A stretch of 7,443 nucleotides of DNA from Nostoc sp. CHAB 5715 (GTDB taxonomy: Bacteria; Cyanobacteriota; Cyanobacteriia; Cyanobacteriales; Nostocaceae), in NCBI RefSeq assembly GCF_020829685.1, contig NZ_JAIVFR010000302.1, positions 1-7,443 of the forward strand, given 5' to 3'. A program made the translations under genes and the position numbers. Below the pieces are notes generated by a model, which saw only the letters and a program-made list of their open reading frames with translations, had not been told where the DNA came from and did not search any database. This document shows, piece after piece, positions 1 through 5,972 of the stretch (the first letter of the stretch is position 1; each line of letters opens with the position of its first letter).

Positions 1-105
1 CAACAATGGCATTGTCAGCCGCAACAATGGCATTGTCAGCCGAAACAATCGCATTGTAAGTTGATACAATCGCATTGTCAGGCGATACAATGGCATTGTC
101 AATAC
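1..105. repeat. Array of five 21-bp tandem repeats, each with a 13-bp palindrome
   Basis: Units start at 1, 22, 43, 64 and 85. The first two are identical, and the others differ by a few bases. Units 1, 2 and 5 contain ACAATGGCATTGT, a perfect 6-bp inverted repeat around one central G. In units 3 and 4 the centre is CGC and five pairs remain. The array touches the left edge, so its true length is unknown. It lies 28 bp beyond the stop codon of the haemagglutinin remnant. Because 21 is a multiple of three, some frames stay open on both strands (heptads such as IQWHCQ on + and DNAIVSA on -), but no start or conserved protein supports coding. The palindromes recur every two helical turns, which would suit protein binding, but this is inference. 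Confidence 0.85.
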
Positions 106-133
106 AAATTGCGTTCTATTGAAGTCTTTAATA

Positions 134-2986
134 TTAACTTCCTCTGCAAGATGCAGACTTTAACCAAGGACTATGGGGCGTATTGGTGGGAAGATTTGCT
201 GTCAGGACGACTTCCCCTTTTTGGTTTAGCGCCAAACCGGTAGCTTCTATGATCGGTTCTGGTGCGGGGGTAGTTATTTTGCTGGGAACAAAGGGGCGAT
301 CGCGGTTATCATCGTTTGGATTAAGACTCACCAAATCTACTTTCACTGCATCAGTGTTAAGAGCTTCGCCTGGATTAGGAGGCAAGCCGCCGCGTCCAAT
401 GATTGTAAAACTGCTTTTAGCTAAATTTCCACCAGCTTGACAAGTCTGTGCTACTTGGGTATCAACTGGTACGGTTGGCAGGTTGACTAAGCCACTGTTA
501 GGGTCAATATCCGGCGTGTTAAGTTCTACAGTGCCGTTTACACCAAATTCAGAACTAGCGGTGATATCCGAAAGAGAAGTTGGGTTAGAGCGGGGTTGAA
601 TGCCATAGATACCAAAGGCTTGAATATCGACTCTCCCACCACTGCCTGTGTAAGCATTAGCAGTGATGTCGCTATTTTCGCTTGGAACGGCAACAATGAA
701 GCCCGACGGGGCATTGATGGTGATGTTGCCACCATTACCACCAGCTTCTGCTGTGCCTGCGGAGGTGGAAATGGAAGCGCCACGACGCAGAAGCAGTAAA
801 TCAGTTTGTAAGTTGATGTCGCCACCATTACCCGATGCAGATTGGGCGTTGAGTCTGCCACCGTTGTCTAAGGTAACTCTAGGTGAGGTGACGAGAATAT
901 CTCCAGCAGTACCCGTTGTACTTTGGGAGTCAACGAACAAGCCACTGTTAAAGTTAGAACCGCTACCAGAAATGGTGAAAAAATCAGCAGCATTAACTTT
1001 AATTGTGCCTGCATTCCCTTCTCCAAAAGTTGAGCCTTCAAGTAAAGCGCGATCGCGTAATGAGAAGGAACCCGAATCGATAGTAATGTTACCCCCATTA
1101 CCTTCTGTCCCCGTTTGCACCAAGCTGCCAATCCCACTGGTAAAACCGTTTTTCTCCCCAGCAATATCAACAATACCTGTAACATTAACGTTGACATTCC
1201 CCGCATCTCCCCGTCCTGCTGGCGCTGTTGCAGATGCTTGACGAATAAGGGTTTGCAGTTGAGCGCCATCAATTAATGACAGCATTGCAGCATTGATGTC
1301 AATATTGCCACCTTTACCGACGCCTCCTGATTCCACCGTGCTGAGGATGATAGCATTACCTGCAAGGGAAACAGAATCAAGTACCCGCACTATCACATTC
1401 CCCGCATTGCCTTGTCCCGATGTTGAGGCAGCAACTTGAGCGCGATCGCGTAACGACAAAAAACCAGAATCAATAGTAATATTACCTCCCTTACCTATAC
1501 CCCTTGATTTCACCGTGCTGAGAATGGAAGCATCTGCAAGAGAAACAGTATTAAGTGCATTTACTGTCACATTCCCCGCATTCCCAAGTCGTGAAGTTGA
1601 GGTAGAAAGTAGAGCGCGATCGCGTAACGAGAATGAACTAGAATCGATAGTAATGTTACCCCCATTGCCAACTGTCCCAGTTTCCACAAGGCTGCCAATC
1701 CCACTGAAACCGTTTTTCCCTCCAGCAATATCAACAGCGCCAGTAACATTAACATTGACATTCCCCGCATCCCTCCGTCCTGTTGGCTGGGTACCAGATG
1801 CACCACGAGTAATAGTTTGCAGTTGAGCGCCATCAATGAGTGATAAGGTTGCAGCATTGATGTTGATATTGCCGCCCTTCCCGACACCCCCTGATTCCAC
1901 CGTGCTGAAGATGGGAGCATATGCGAGGGTAACAAAATTTTTTGCATTCACTGTCACATTCCCCGCATTCCCTTGTCCATAAGTTGAGGCTTGAAGTTGA
2001 GCGCGATCGCGTAACGAGAATGAACCAGAATCGATAGTAATGTTACCCCCATTGCCAACTGTCCCCGTTTCCACCCGACTGTAAATCGCACTAAAAAGAC
2101 CGTTTTTCTCCCCAGCAATATTAACTGACCCAGTAACATTAACATTCACATTCCCCGCATCCCCCCGTCCTGCTGGCTGGGTACCAGATGCACCACTAGT
2201 AATGGTTAGAAGTTGAGCGCCATCAATGAGTGATAAGGTTGCAGCATTGATGTCGATATTGCCACTCTTCCCGACACCCCCTGATTCCACCGTGCTGAAG
2301 ATGGGAGCATATGCGAGGGTAACAAAATCTTTTGCACGTACTGTGACATTTCCTGCATTCCCTTGTCCAGAAGTTGAGGCTTGAATTCGAGCGCCATCTC
2401 GTAACGAGAAAGAACCTGAATCGATAGTAATGTTACCCCCATTGCCAACTGCCCCCGTTTCCACGGTACTGAAAATCGCACTGACAAAACTGTTTGGCTC
2501 CCCAGCAATATCAACAGCACCAGTAACATTAACATTGACATTCCCCGCATCCCCCCGTCCTGCTGGTTGGGTATCAGAAGCTTCAAGAGTAGAGGTTACC
2601 AGTTGAGCGCCATCAATGAGTGATAAAGTTGCAGCATTGATGTCAATATTGCCACCTTTACCTACACCCCCAGCCCTCACCGTACTGAAGATGAAAGCAT
2701 TATCTGCAAGGGAAATAGCATTTTTTGCACTCACTGTTACATTTCCCGCATTCCCTTGTCCAGAAGTTGAGGTAGAAAGTTGAGCGCCATCTTGTAATGA
2801 GAATGAACCAGCATTGATAGTAATATTACCCCCGTTCCCTTGTGATCCCAAGCGCATAAAATTGCCAACACTACTCCCACCAGCAACTTTGATTTCCCCG
2901 GTAGCATTAAGCTTAATATCTCCTGCAACAGTTTCAGATGTCCCAAAACCTTCCTCAATACCACCGCTTAAAATAATTCCTCCCAA
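134..2986 (-). CDS. N-terminally truncated filamentous haemagglutinin / two-partner-secretion repeat protein
   Basis: This is the C-terminal part of a large cyanobacterial secreted beta-helix protein of the filamentous-haemagglutinin type. Residues 1 to about 660 are imperfect repeats rich in GNGGNITI, GNAGNVTV and LSLIDGAQL motifs, which are typical beta-helix coils. Residues about 661-950 match the conserved tail of this family, including IIGRGGLPPNPGEAL and PIIEATG followed by GEVVLTANLP near the end. The signal peptide and TPS secretion domain that normally fill the first few hundred residues are absent. The only start near the 5' end is TTG at 2986, inside the 3' end of the metallopeptidase gene. 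The frame is open upstream to a stop at 3029-3031 without an ATG, and the first internal ATG is at 2857. Without export signals it probably cannot reach the outer membrane. I read it as the remnant of a longer gene, or as the second half of a frameshifted fusion. The frame and family are secure; the start and any function are not. Confidence 0.8.
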   Translation of the reverse strand: MGGIILSGGIEEGFGTSETVAGDIKLNATGEIKVAGGSSVGNFMRLGSQGNGGNITINAGSFSLQDGAQLSTSTSGQGNAGNVTVSAKNAISLADNAFIFSTVRAGGVGKGGNIDINAATLSLIDGAQLVTSTLEASDTQPAGRGDAGNVNVNVTGAVDIAGEPNSFVSAIFSTVETGAVGNGGNITIDSGSFSLRDGARIQASTSGQGNAGNVTVRAKDFVTLAYAPIFSTVESGGVGKSGNIDINAATLSLIDGAQLLTITSGASGTQPAGRGDAGNVNVNVTGSVNIAGEKNGLFSAIYSRVETGTVGNGGNITIDSGSFSLRDRAQLQASTYGQGNAGNVTVNAKNFVTLAYAPIFSTVESGGVGKGGNININAATLSLIDGAQLQTITRGASGTQPTGRRDAGNVNVNVTGAVDIAGGKNGFSGIGSLVETGTVGNGGNITIDSSSFSLRDRALLSTSTSRLGNAGNVTVNALNTVSLADASILSTVKSRGIGKGGNITIDSGFLSLRDRAQVAASTSGQGNAGNVIVRVLDSVSLAGNAIILSTVESGGVGKGGNIDINAAMLSLIDGAQLQTLIRQASATAPAGRGDAGNVNVNVTGIVDIAGEKNGFTSGIGSLVQTGTEGNGGNITIDSGSFSLRDRALLEGSTFGEGNAGTIKVNAADFFTISGSGSNFNSGLFVDSQSTTGTAGDILVTSPRVTLDNGGRLNAQSASGNGGDINLQTDLLLLRRGASISTSAGTAEAGGNGGNITINAPSGFIVAVPSENSDITANAYTGSGGRVDIQAFGIYGIQPRSNPTSLSDITASSEFGVNGTVELNTPDIDPNSGLVNLPTVPVDTQVAQTCQAGGNLAKSSFTIIGRGGLPPNPGEALNTDAVKVDLVSLNPNDDNRDRPFVPSKITTPAPEPIIEATGLALNQKGEVVLTANLPTNTPHSPWLKSASCRGS
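1049..2010. repeat. Four HIP1 octamers placed at the same point of the repeat unit
   Basis: GCGATCGC occurs at 1049-1056, 1442-1449, 1616-1623 and 2003-2010, each time in the codons for the motif FSLRDRA or LSLRDRA. The two related coils without HIP1, near 2391 and 2783, read DGA instead of DRA and carry GCGCCATC at that place on the plus strand. So each HIP1 copy here coincides with a Gly-to-Arg difference. HIP1 is the well-known over-represented palindrome of many cyanobacterial genomes. Confidence 0.8.
1181..2835 (-). repeat. 390-bp (130-aa) tandem coding repeats in the haemagglutinin gene
   Basis: The landmark AACATTAAC, which encodes part of NVNVNVTG on the minus strand, occurs at 1181, 1745, 2135 and 2525. 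Spacings are 564, 390 and 390 bp. The units at 1745 and 2135 are nearly identical at the DNA level; for example about 1830-1937 versus 2220-2327 differ at only a few positions. The 564-bp interval equals one unit plus 174 bp (58 codons), an extra half-unit seen in the protein as additional SLRDRA ... GNAGNV coils around 1380-1560. Each full unit contains one GNVNVNVTG coil, one FSLRD coil and one LSLIDGAQL coil. Such near-identical direct repeats expand and contract easily by recombination or slippage. Confidence 0.85.
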
Positions 2987-2990
2987 AACC
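2968..2990 (-). other. Junction where the metallopeptidase end and the haemagglutinin start overlap out of frame
   Basis: The peptidase frame reads Y-W-F-W-E-E-L-F-stop here, ending at 2968. The haemagglutinin frame, shifted by -1, reads L-G-G-I-I-L-S-G-G from 2986. The minus strand carries the homopolymer pair TTTTGGG at 2988-2982. One extra G would make the peptidase read Y-W-F-W-G-G-I-I-L and continue straight into the repeat protein. From memory, homologous peptidases continue with a W-G-G type hydrophobic helix at this point. I infer a recombination breakpoint near codons I-L-S-G-G, plus either a one-base deletion, a sequencing error or ribosomal slippage. Confidence 0.55.
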
Positions 2991-3654
2991 AGTAAGGTAA
3001 AAGCAAATATCGCTGCATTTGCGCTGTATCAGAAAGTCCAAGAGGGCCAGCAGAACTACTAAATAGATAATCAAGTTGATGGTACGTACTCACACAAGCT
3101 TGTACACCCAGAAATTGAATCGCAAACCCTTGTACCCAACGAGGTGCTTTCAGAGCAATACCCAAGATTATGAAACCCAGCAAGGGAATTGCCACCAATC
3201 CAAACCCGGAACGTACCCAAATTAATGTGGAAAATAGCAAAAAACTCCCTAATATTTTTAAACAGAGGGTTGCTGCTGTAAAACTGCGGGAAGCCAGAAT
3301 CAAACCTGCACCTGCAAGAGGCGGCCCCATTGGGCCTGCGGCTGCGACTATTGCCGGGCCAATTGGCCCAAATGCCGGCTGAATGCCATAGGTTGCGACA
3401 CCAGAACCATTGCTAAAAATCTGCAATTTCTGAAACTGTCCCCCTAATAGGAGTGCCATTAAGCCGTGACCCATTTCATGAAACCAAGTTGCCAGGATTG
3501 TAAATGGGTATAAGATATAATCCCCTGCTGGTATTTGCCATAGTAAAGCAGTTGCGATCGCTGCTGCAATTAGCCAGGTTAGCCCCATGCGTTCAACAAC
3601 TGGCTGTGCTTCTTTGGTAAGCAAGGGTTCAAAATTTTTACTTGGTTCTTTCAT
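2968..3654 (-). CDS. M50-family membrane metallopeptidase, C-terminus truncated
   Basis: A 228-residue integral membrane protein. It has a soluble N-terminal stretch (1-22), hydrophobic segments around 24-40 and 47-58, the zinc motif HEMGH at 59-63, a Gly/Pro-rich hydrophobic region (92-122) with repeated G-P-I-G-P and G-P-M-G-P turns, and further hydrophobic segments around 132-146 and 151-168. HExxH next to a membrane helix, in this arrangement, fits the M50B-like intramembrane zinc peptidases common in cyanobacteria. The substrate is unknown. I do not see a clear second zinc-ligand motif of the LDxxP type, so activity is not assured. The protein ends in YWFWEELF, just where a final membrane helix would be expected, so it is probably short by about 15-20 residues. 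Start ATG at 3654; no strong ribosome binding site is visible. The gene overlaps the haemagglutinin remnant by 19 bp. Confidence 0.8.
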   Translation of the reverse strand: MKEPSKNFEPLLTKEAQPVVERMGLTWLIAAAIATALLWQIPAGDYILYPFTILATWFHEMGHGLMALLLGGQFQKLQIFSNGSGVATYGIQPAFGPIGPAIVAAAGPMGPPLAGAGLILASRSFTAATLCLKILGSFLLFSTLIWVRSGFGLVAIPLLGFIILGIALKAPRWVQGFAIQFLGVQACVSTYHQLDYLFSSSAGPLGLSDTAQMQRYLLLPYWFWEELF

Positions 3655-3680
3655 AGTTCATTCAATTTTGGATTTTAGAT

Positions 3681-3711
3681 TTTAGATTTTCCCTTCAATC
3701 CAAAATCTAAA
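3681..3711. repeat. AT-rich inverted repeat upstream of the metallopeptidase gene
   Basis: TTTAGATTTT at 3681-3690 is perfectly complementary to AAAATCTAAA at 3702-3711, with an 11-nt loop. The left side continues as further ATTTTAGATTTT-like copies from about 3666. Strings of this kind are frequent between genes in Nostoc-like cyanobacteria and are probably a dispersed repeat. The stem has only one G:C pair, so it would be a weak terminator. Confidence 0.6.
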
Positions 3712-3791
3712 CTTGGCAATGTATTTTCATCCATCTTAGTGTAATTATTAAGGTAATGGAGTTGCTGAAAAATGTAACAATTCGCACCTCG

Positions 3792-3846
3792 AAGCGACGG
3801 CTTTAAACTATGGGGCTATCAAGAACAACATAGTTATCCGTCGCTT
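3792..3846 (-). other. Nested stem-loop spanning most of the 19-codon ORF
   Basis: AAGCGACGG at 3792-3800 pairs perfectly with CCGTCGCTT at 3838-3846. Inside this, AACTATG at 3806-3812 pairs perfectly with CATAGTT at 3829-3835. The two stems are separated by internal bulges of 5 and 2 nt and enclose a 16-nt loop. Sixteen exact pairs in 55 nt is more than chance would readily give. It could be a structured RNA, a mobile-element end or palindromic MITE-like remnant, or a termination/processing signal. I cannot decide among these from sequence alone. Confidence 0.55.
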
Positions 3847-3862
3847 GTTTGATGCGGTTCAT
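3803..3862 (-). CDS. Possible 19-residue small protein
   Basis: The ORF encodes MNRIKQATDNYVVLDSPIV and ends in TAA. It starts with ATG at 3862, six bases after a strong ribosome binding site GGAGGAG (minus strand, 3875-3869), one of the best-placed Shine-Dalgarno sequences in the window. It lies 77 bp downstream of the stop of the fraH-like gene, on the same strand, so it could be co-transcribed. I do not recognise the peptide and it has no membrane segment. Most of its coding sequence lies in a nested hairpin, and its ribosome binding site lies in one arm of a second hairpin, so the ORF might be incidental to an RNA structure. Short length keeps confidence low. Confidence 0.35.
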   Translation of the reverse strand: MNRIKQATDNYVVLDSPIV

Positions 3863-3869
3863 TTGTTTC

Positions 3870-3893
3870 TCCTCCAAAAGGGATGCTGGAGGA
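3870..3893 (-). promoter_or_regulatory. Hairpin that would cover the ribosome binding site of the small ORF
   Basis: TCCTCCA at 3870-3876 pairs perfectly with TGGAGGA at 3887-3893 across a 10-nt loop. On the minus-strand transcript the 3' arm contains the GGAGGA of the Shine-Dalgarno sequence for the 19-codon ORF, so folding would hide it. That layout resembles a translational switch, but it may equally be the base of a processed or terminating RNA 3' of the fraH-like gene. Confidence 0.35.
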
Positions 3894-3939
3894 TAGCCAG
3901 AAAATGCCTAGACTGATGTCACAATTGATCGAGAATCAG

Positions 3940-4812
3940 TTAAGCAAGTTGAAAGAGGAATGTCATTAAGTCTCCTTTACCCAAGCTGATGCGATCGCCT
4001 GGTCGCAAGCGATGACGATTCCCTGGTAAAAGTGGCAAATTATTAATGTAAGTGCCATTGGAACTTCCTACATCCTCTACATAATGAGCATCTCCTTCGA
4101 CGCGAATATCTGCATGAATCCGTGAGACAATTTCTGAATTAGGAAATCCTGAAACATCTATATCTGGGGGAATCCGGTCATTGGGCTTGCCGATATGAAT
4201 CACAGAGAGATTTTGCGGCAATTCGATTAAGCGATCGCTTTGAACGTGGATTAACCGCGCTGTAATCTGCTGCAATTGCGTTCTGGCGACAGTTGCAGTT
4301 GGTGCTGGTGCGGCTGGCTCCTGTACTTCGGCTTCAGGGGCTGGCGCTGGTTCTAACGGTGGTGGAGTAGGAATACTTTGTCCAGAGACTACGGGTTGAG
4401 CTTCTAAGGCTGGTTCTGGAAGGCTGCTTTCTGCCACAGGCACCTCTGGCGGAGCTACTGGGGGAACTGCCACCTCTGTTGCTGGTAAAGATGAGCCGGA
4501 GGGATGGGAATTAGTAGAGCCGCTTATTCCCAAAGCGTCTGGTTGTAAAAGTTCTAACAGGGGATCGGGTGGAACTAACGGCGGCACTTCCACAGGAACA
4601 TCGGGAGTAACTGTTACAACTGCCGCAGTATGAACGTGTGGAACTTTTGCGGAGTGAAGGTTATAGCCACACTGACCGCAGAATGCAGCATCTGCCTGCA
4701 CAGTTGCCCCACAACTAGGACAGTTAGTAGTCGCGGGTAAGGGTGTATAGCAAGCTTCACACTGGACAGCGCCATCAGGGTTGGGATGATTGCAATTAGG
4801 GCAGACGATCAT
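3940..4812 (-). CDS. fraH: FraH-like protein: double zinc ribbon, proline-rich linker, FHA domain
   Basis: A 290-residue protein in three parts. Residues 1-50 hold two zinc ribbons with CxxC pairs at C4/C7 and C18/C21, then C31/C34 and C45/C48. Residues about 64-178 are a low-complexity Pro/Ala/Glu/Val linker. Residues about 183-290 form an FHA phosphothreonine-binding domain with IGKPND (207-212), SRIH (230-233), SSNGTYIN (250-257) and GDRISLG (272-278). The usual GR of the first FHA loop is GK here; the SRxH and NGT elements are intact. Domain order and length match my recollection of FraH of Anabaena, a protein of about 290 residues needed for filament integrity without combined nitrogen and for membrane organisation in heterocysts. 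Lying next to pgl also fits what I recall there. The start ATG at 4812 begins directly with the first ribbon. A generic cyanobacterial FHA/zinc-ribbon paralogue is the alternative. Confidence 0.8.
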   Translation of the reverse strand: MIVCPNCNHPNPDGAVQCEACYTPLPATTNCPSCGATVQADAAFCGQCGYNLHSAKVPHVHTAAVVTVTPDVPVEVPPLVPPDPLLELLQPDALGISGSTNSHPSGSSLPATEVAVPPVAPPEVPVAESSLPEPALEAQPVVSGQSIPTPPPLEPAPAPEAEVQEPAAPAPTATVARTQLQQITARLIHVQSDRLIELPQNLSVIHIGKPNDRIPPDIDVSGFPNSEIVSRIHADIRVEGDAHYVEDVGSSNGTYINNLPLLPGNRHRLRPGDRISLGKGDLMTFLFQLA

Positions 4813-4919
4813 CGATATTTAGCCTTTGTTCAAGATCATCATAAATATAGGTAGGACTGGCAAGCAGAGGGCGGCCCTAGCTTTAGATTCTAGCAATTAC
4901 TGCTAATGGAACGATGAAT
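4813..4919 (-). promoter_or_regulatory. Presumed promoter region of the fraH-like gene
   Basis: Unique-looking sequence between the start codon and the composite repeat at 4920. The minus strand contains TATATT (plus-strand 4844-4849), which could act as a -10 element, about 30 bp upstream of the ATG. I find no GTAN8TAC site for NtcA and no strong Shine-Dalgarno sequence. The assignment rests on position. Confidence 0.3.
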
Positions 4920-5099
4920 TGGACACAGGGAAAGGGAGGAGCAGAGGAGATGAGGGAAATGAGGGGGATGAGGAGGATGAGGGGGACAAGGGAGAATTTA
5001 CTCCCCTCTCTCCCATACCCCATGACGGCAGTTGCTCCACTTGGGGAGACCCCAAGACCGCACTGCCTCCCCCATGCCCAATGCCCAATGCCCAATTCT
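4920..5099. repeat. Composite intergenic repeat: GA-rich 9-bp minisatellite plus TGCCCAA heptamers
   Basis: From left to right: a purine tract with 9-bp units (TGAGGGAAA 4951, TGAGGGGGA 4960, TGAGGAGGA 4969, TGAGGGGGA 4978, CAAGGGAGA 4987), a middle stretch with a small hairpin, then three exact TGCCCAA heptamers at 5075-5095. The heptamer is the complement of TTGGGCA at 6933-6967, and the purine units complement the TCCCTCATC units at 7016-7099. So this is an inverted, diverged relative of that second element. It ends five bases before the pgl stop codon. Heptamer arrays of this sort are known as STRRs in heterocystous cyanobacteria. Confidence 0.75.
5040..5056. repeat. Compact GC-rich hairpin downstream of pgl
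   Basis: CTTGGGG at 5040-5046 pairs perfectly with CCCCAAG at 5050-5056 around a 3-nt loop. It lies about 50 bp beyond the pgl stop codon. The stem is stable, but no T-run follows it on the minus strand, so it might slow or protect an mRNA end rather than be a classical terminator. It forms part of the middle of the composite repeat. Confidence 0.5.
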
Positions 5100-5104
5100 C
5101 AAGT

Positions 5105-5827
5105 TTAATGTTGAAGTTCCAAACCTGCTGCCGCATCTAGCAACCACCAAAGTTCTCCTTGGGGTTGAATTAAGCGGGATGGGTAAGTGAAGTCATCGGC
5201 TACAGGTGCAAAGACTTGCGCCAAGGCTGGTCGTTTATTAGCACCAGCAACCAGAAAAATCACACTGTTCGCAGCGTTGATGAAGGGGTATGTGAAACTT
5301 ATCCTGGGGTTTCCGTCTTTGTTACCCACAGTAACTAGGCGATCGCGTACTTTGAGAGCCTCTGTGTGGGGAAACAAAGATGCGGTATGTGCATCATCAC
5401 CCATTCCTAACAATATTACATCCAACGAGGGAAACTCCGCCCCAGAAGAATTGAAAAATTCTTTAAGCTGTTGTTCATACTTAGCAGCAGCCACTTCTGG
5501 ATTCACTTCCAAGGTTGGTACGGGGTGAATGTTAGCTGCTGGGATATCAACATGATCTAGCCACGCCCGACGCGTCATCAGTTCATTGCTATCGGGGTGA
5601 TTTGGTGGTACGTAACGCTCATCCCCCCAGAATATATGAATTTTGTCCCAAGGCAGTTTTTGATTAGCTATCGCTTCGTATAACGGTTTAGGTGTACTGC
5701 CGCCAGATAAGGCGATGCTAAACCGCCCTCGCTGCTCAATTGCAGTTTCTAACTTGGACAGAATTAATTCTAGCGCTCGTGCAACCAGCGCCGGCTGATC
5801 CGGTAGAACTTCAACGGTTTTGTTCAT
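5105..5827 (-). CDS. pgl: 6-phosphogluconolactonase
   Basis: A cytosolic enzyme that hydrolyses 6-phosphogluconolactone to 6-phosphogluconate, the second step of the oxidative pentose phosphate pathway. That pathway supplies NADPH in the dark and in heterocysts. The 240 residues have the usual family length. Visible motifs are SGGSTP (41-46, sugar-phosphate loop), FWGDERYVP (66-74), LLGMGDDAHTASLFP (139-153) and GANKRPAL (195-202). The third motif often reads D-G-H-T in other bacteria; here it is D-A-H-T, with the histidine kept. Start ATG at 5827 is preceded by only a weak ribosome binding site. A strong AAGGAGG lies further up (plus-strand 5883-5889), too far to serve this ATG, and no in-frame start lies between. 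It is 311 bp from rph, so it probably has its own promoter. Not to be confused with glucosamine-6-phosphate isomerase, a related fold: SGGSTP and WGDER favour Pgl. Confidence 0.95.
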   Translation of the reverse strand: MNKTVEVLPDQPALVARALELILSKLETAIEQRGRFSIALSGGSTPKPLYEAIANQKLPWDKIHIFWGDERYVPPNHPDSNELMTRRAWLDHVDIPAANIHPVPTLEVNPEVAAAKYEQQLKEFFNSSGAEFPSLDVILLGMGDDAHTASLFPHTEALKVRDRLVTVGNKDGNPRISFTYPFINAANSVIFLVAGANKRPALAQVFAPVADDFTYPSRLIQPQGELWWLLDAAAGLELQH

Positions 5828-5972
5828 GGCTTCATCATCATATTGCTGGCTTCTGGCAATACAATACCGAACTTATTACAATCCTCCTTTTTAACTTTTG
5901 AAACATTTAACATCGTGGATTAGGTAGGCTGGAAAAACGTAGATGCTTATCATCTTCAACGGTAAGTTGTCA

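Larger units (their letters stand above)
3655..3939. other. Intergenic region between the fraH-like gene and the metallopeptidase gene
   Basis: This gap of 285 bp holds no large gene. From right to left it contains a short hairpin at 3870-3893, a 19-codon ORF with a good ribosome binding site (3803-3862), a nested hairpin around that ORF (3792-3846), and an AT-rich hairpin at 3681-3711 close to the metallopeptidase start. None of the hairpins is followed on the minus strand by a clear run of T, so I do not call a Rho-independent terminator for the fraH-like gene. A promoter for the metallopeptidase should lie here, but I cannot single one out. Confidence 0.6.

Noticed and set aside
1..105. 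CRISPR array
   Set aside because: The units abut with no unique spacers, and 21 bp is too short for a repeat-spacer unit.
61..243. Plus-strand ORF across the 21-bp repeats and the 3' end of the haemagglutinin gene
   Set aside because: Its first part is tandem repeat and its last part is antisense to the conserved C-terminus of the repeat protein. It has a TTG start and no ribosome binding site.
663..1241. 192-codon plus-strand ORF inside the haemagglutinin gene
   Set aside because: It is antisense to the repeats, and its proline/serine-rich sequence mirrors the repeat coding. The minus-strand frame has clear family motifs.
3681..3711. Rho-independent terminator for the fraH-like gene
   Set aside because: The stem has a single G:C pair, lies more than 200 bp past the stop codon, and matches a common AT-rich dispersed repeat.
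3883..3969. 28-codon plus-strand ORF with helical-looking sequence (MLEDSQKMPRLMSQL...)
   Set aside because: No ribosome binding site stands before the ATG, and its 3' part overlaps the end of the FHA-domain gene in antisense.
4914..5140. Overlapping ORFs on both strands through the GA-rich tract
   Set aside because: They are products of minisatellite and heptamer repeats without stops. The compositions are low complexity and no domain is seen.
5824..5841. Five-codon upstream ORF (ATG ATG ATG AAG CCA TGA) whose stop overlaps the pgl start
   Set aside because: The ATGA overlap suggests coupling, but there is no ribosome binding site at the right distance. AAGGAGG at 5883-5889 is too far away.
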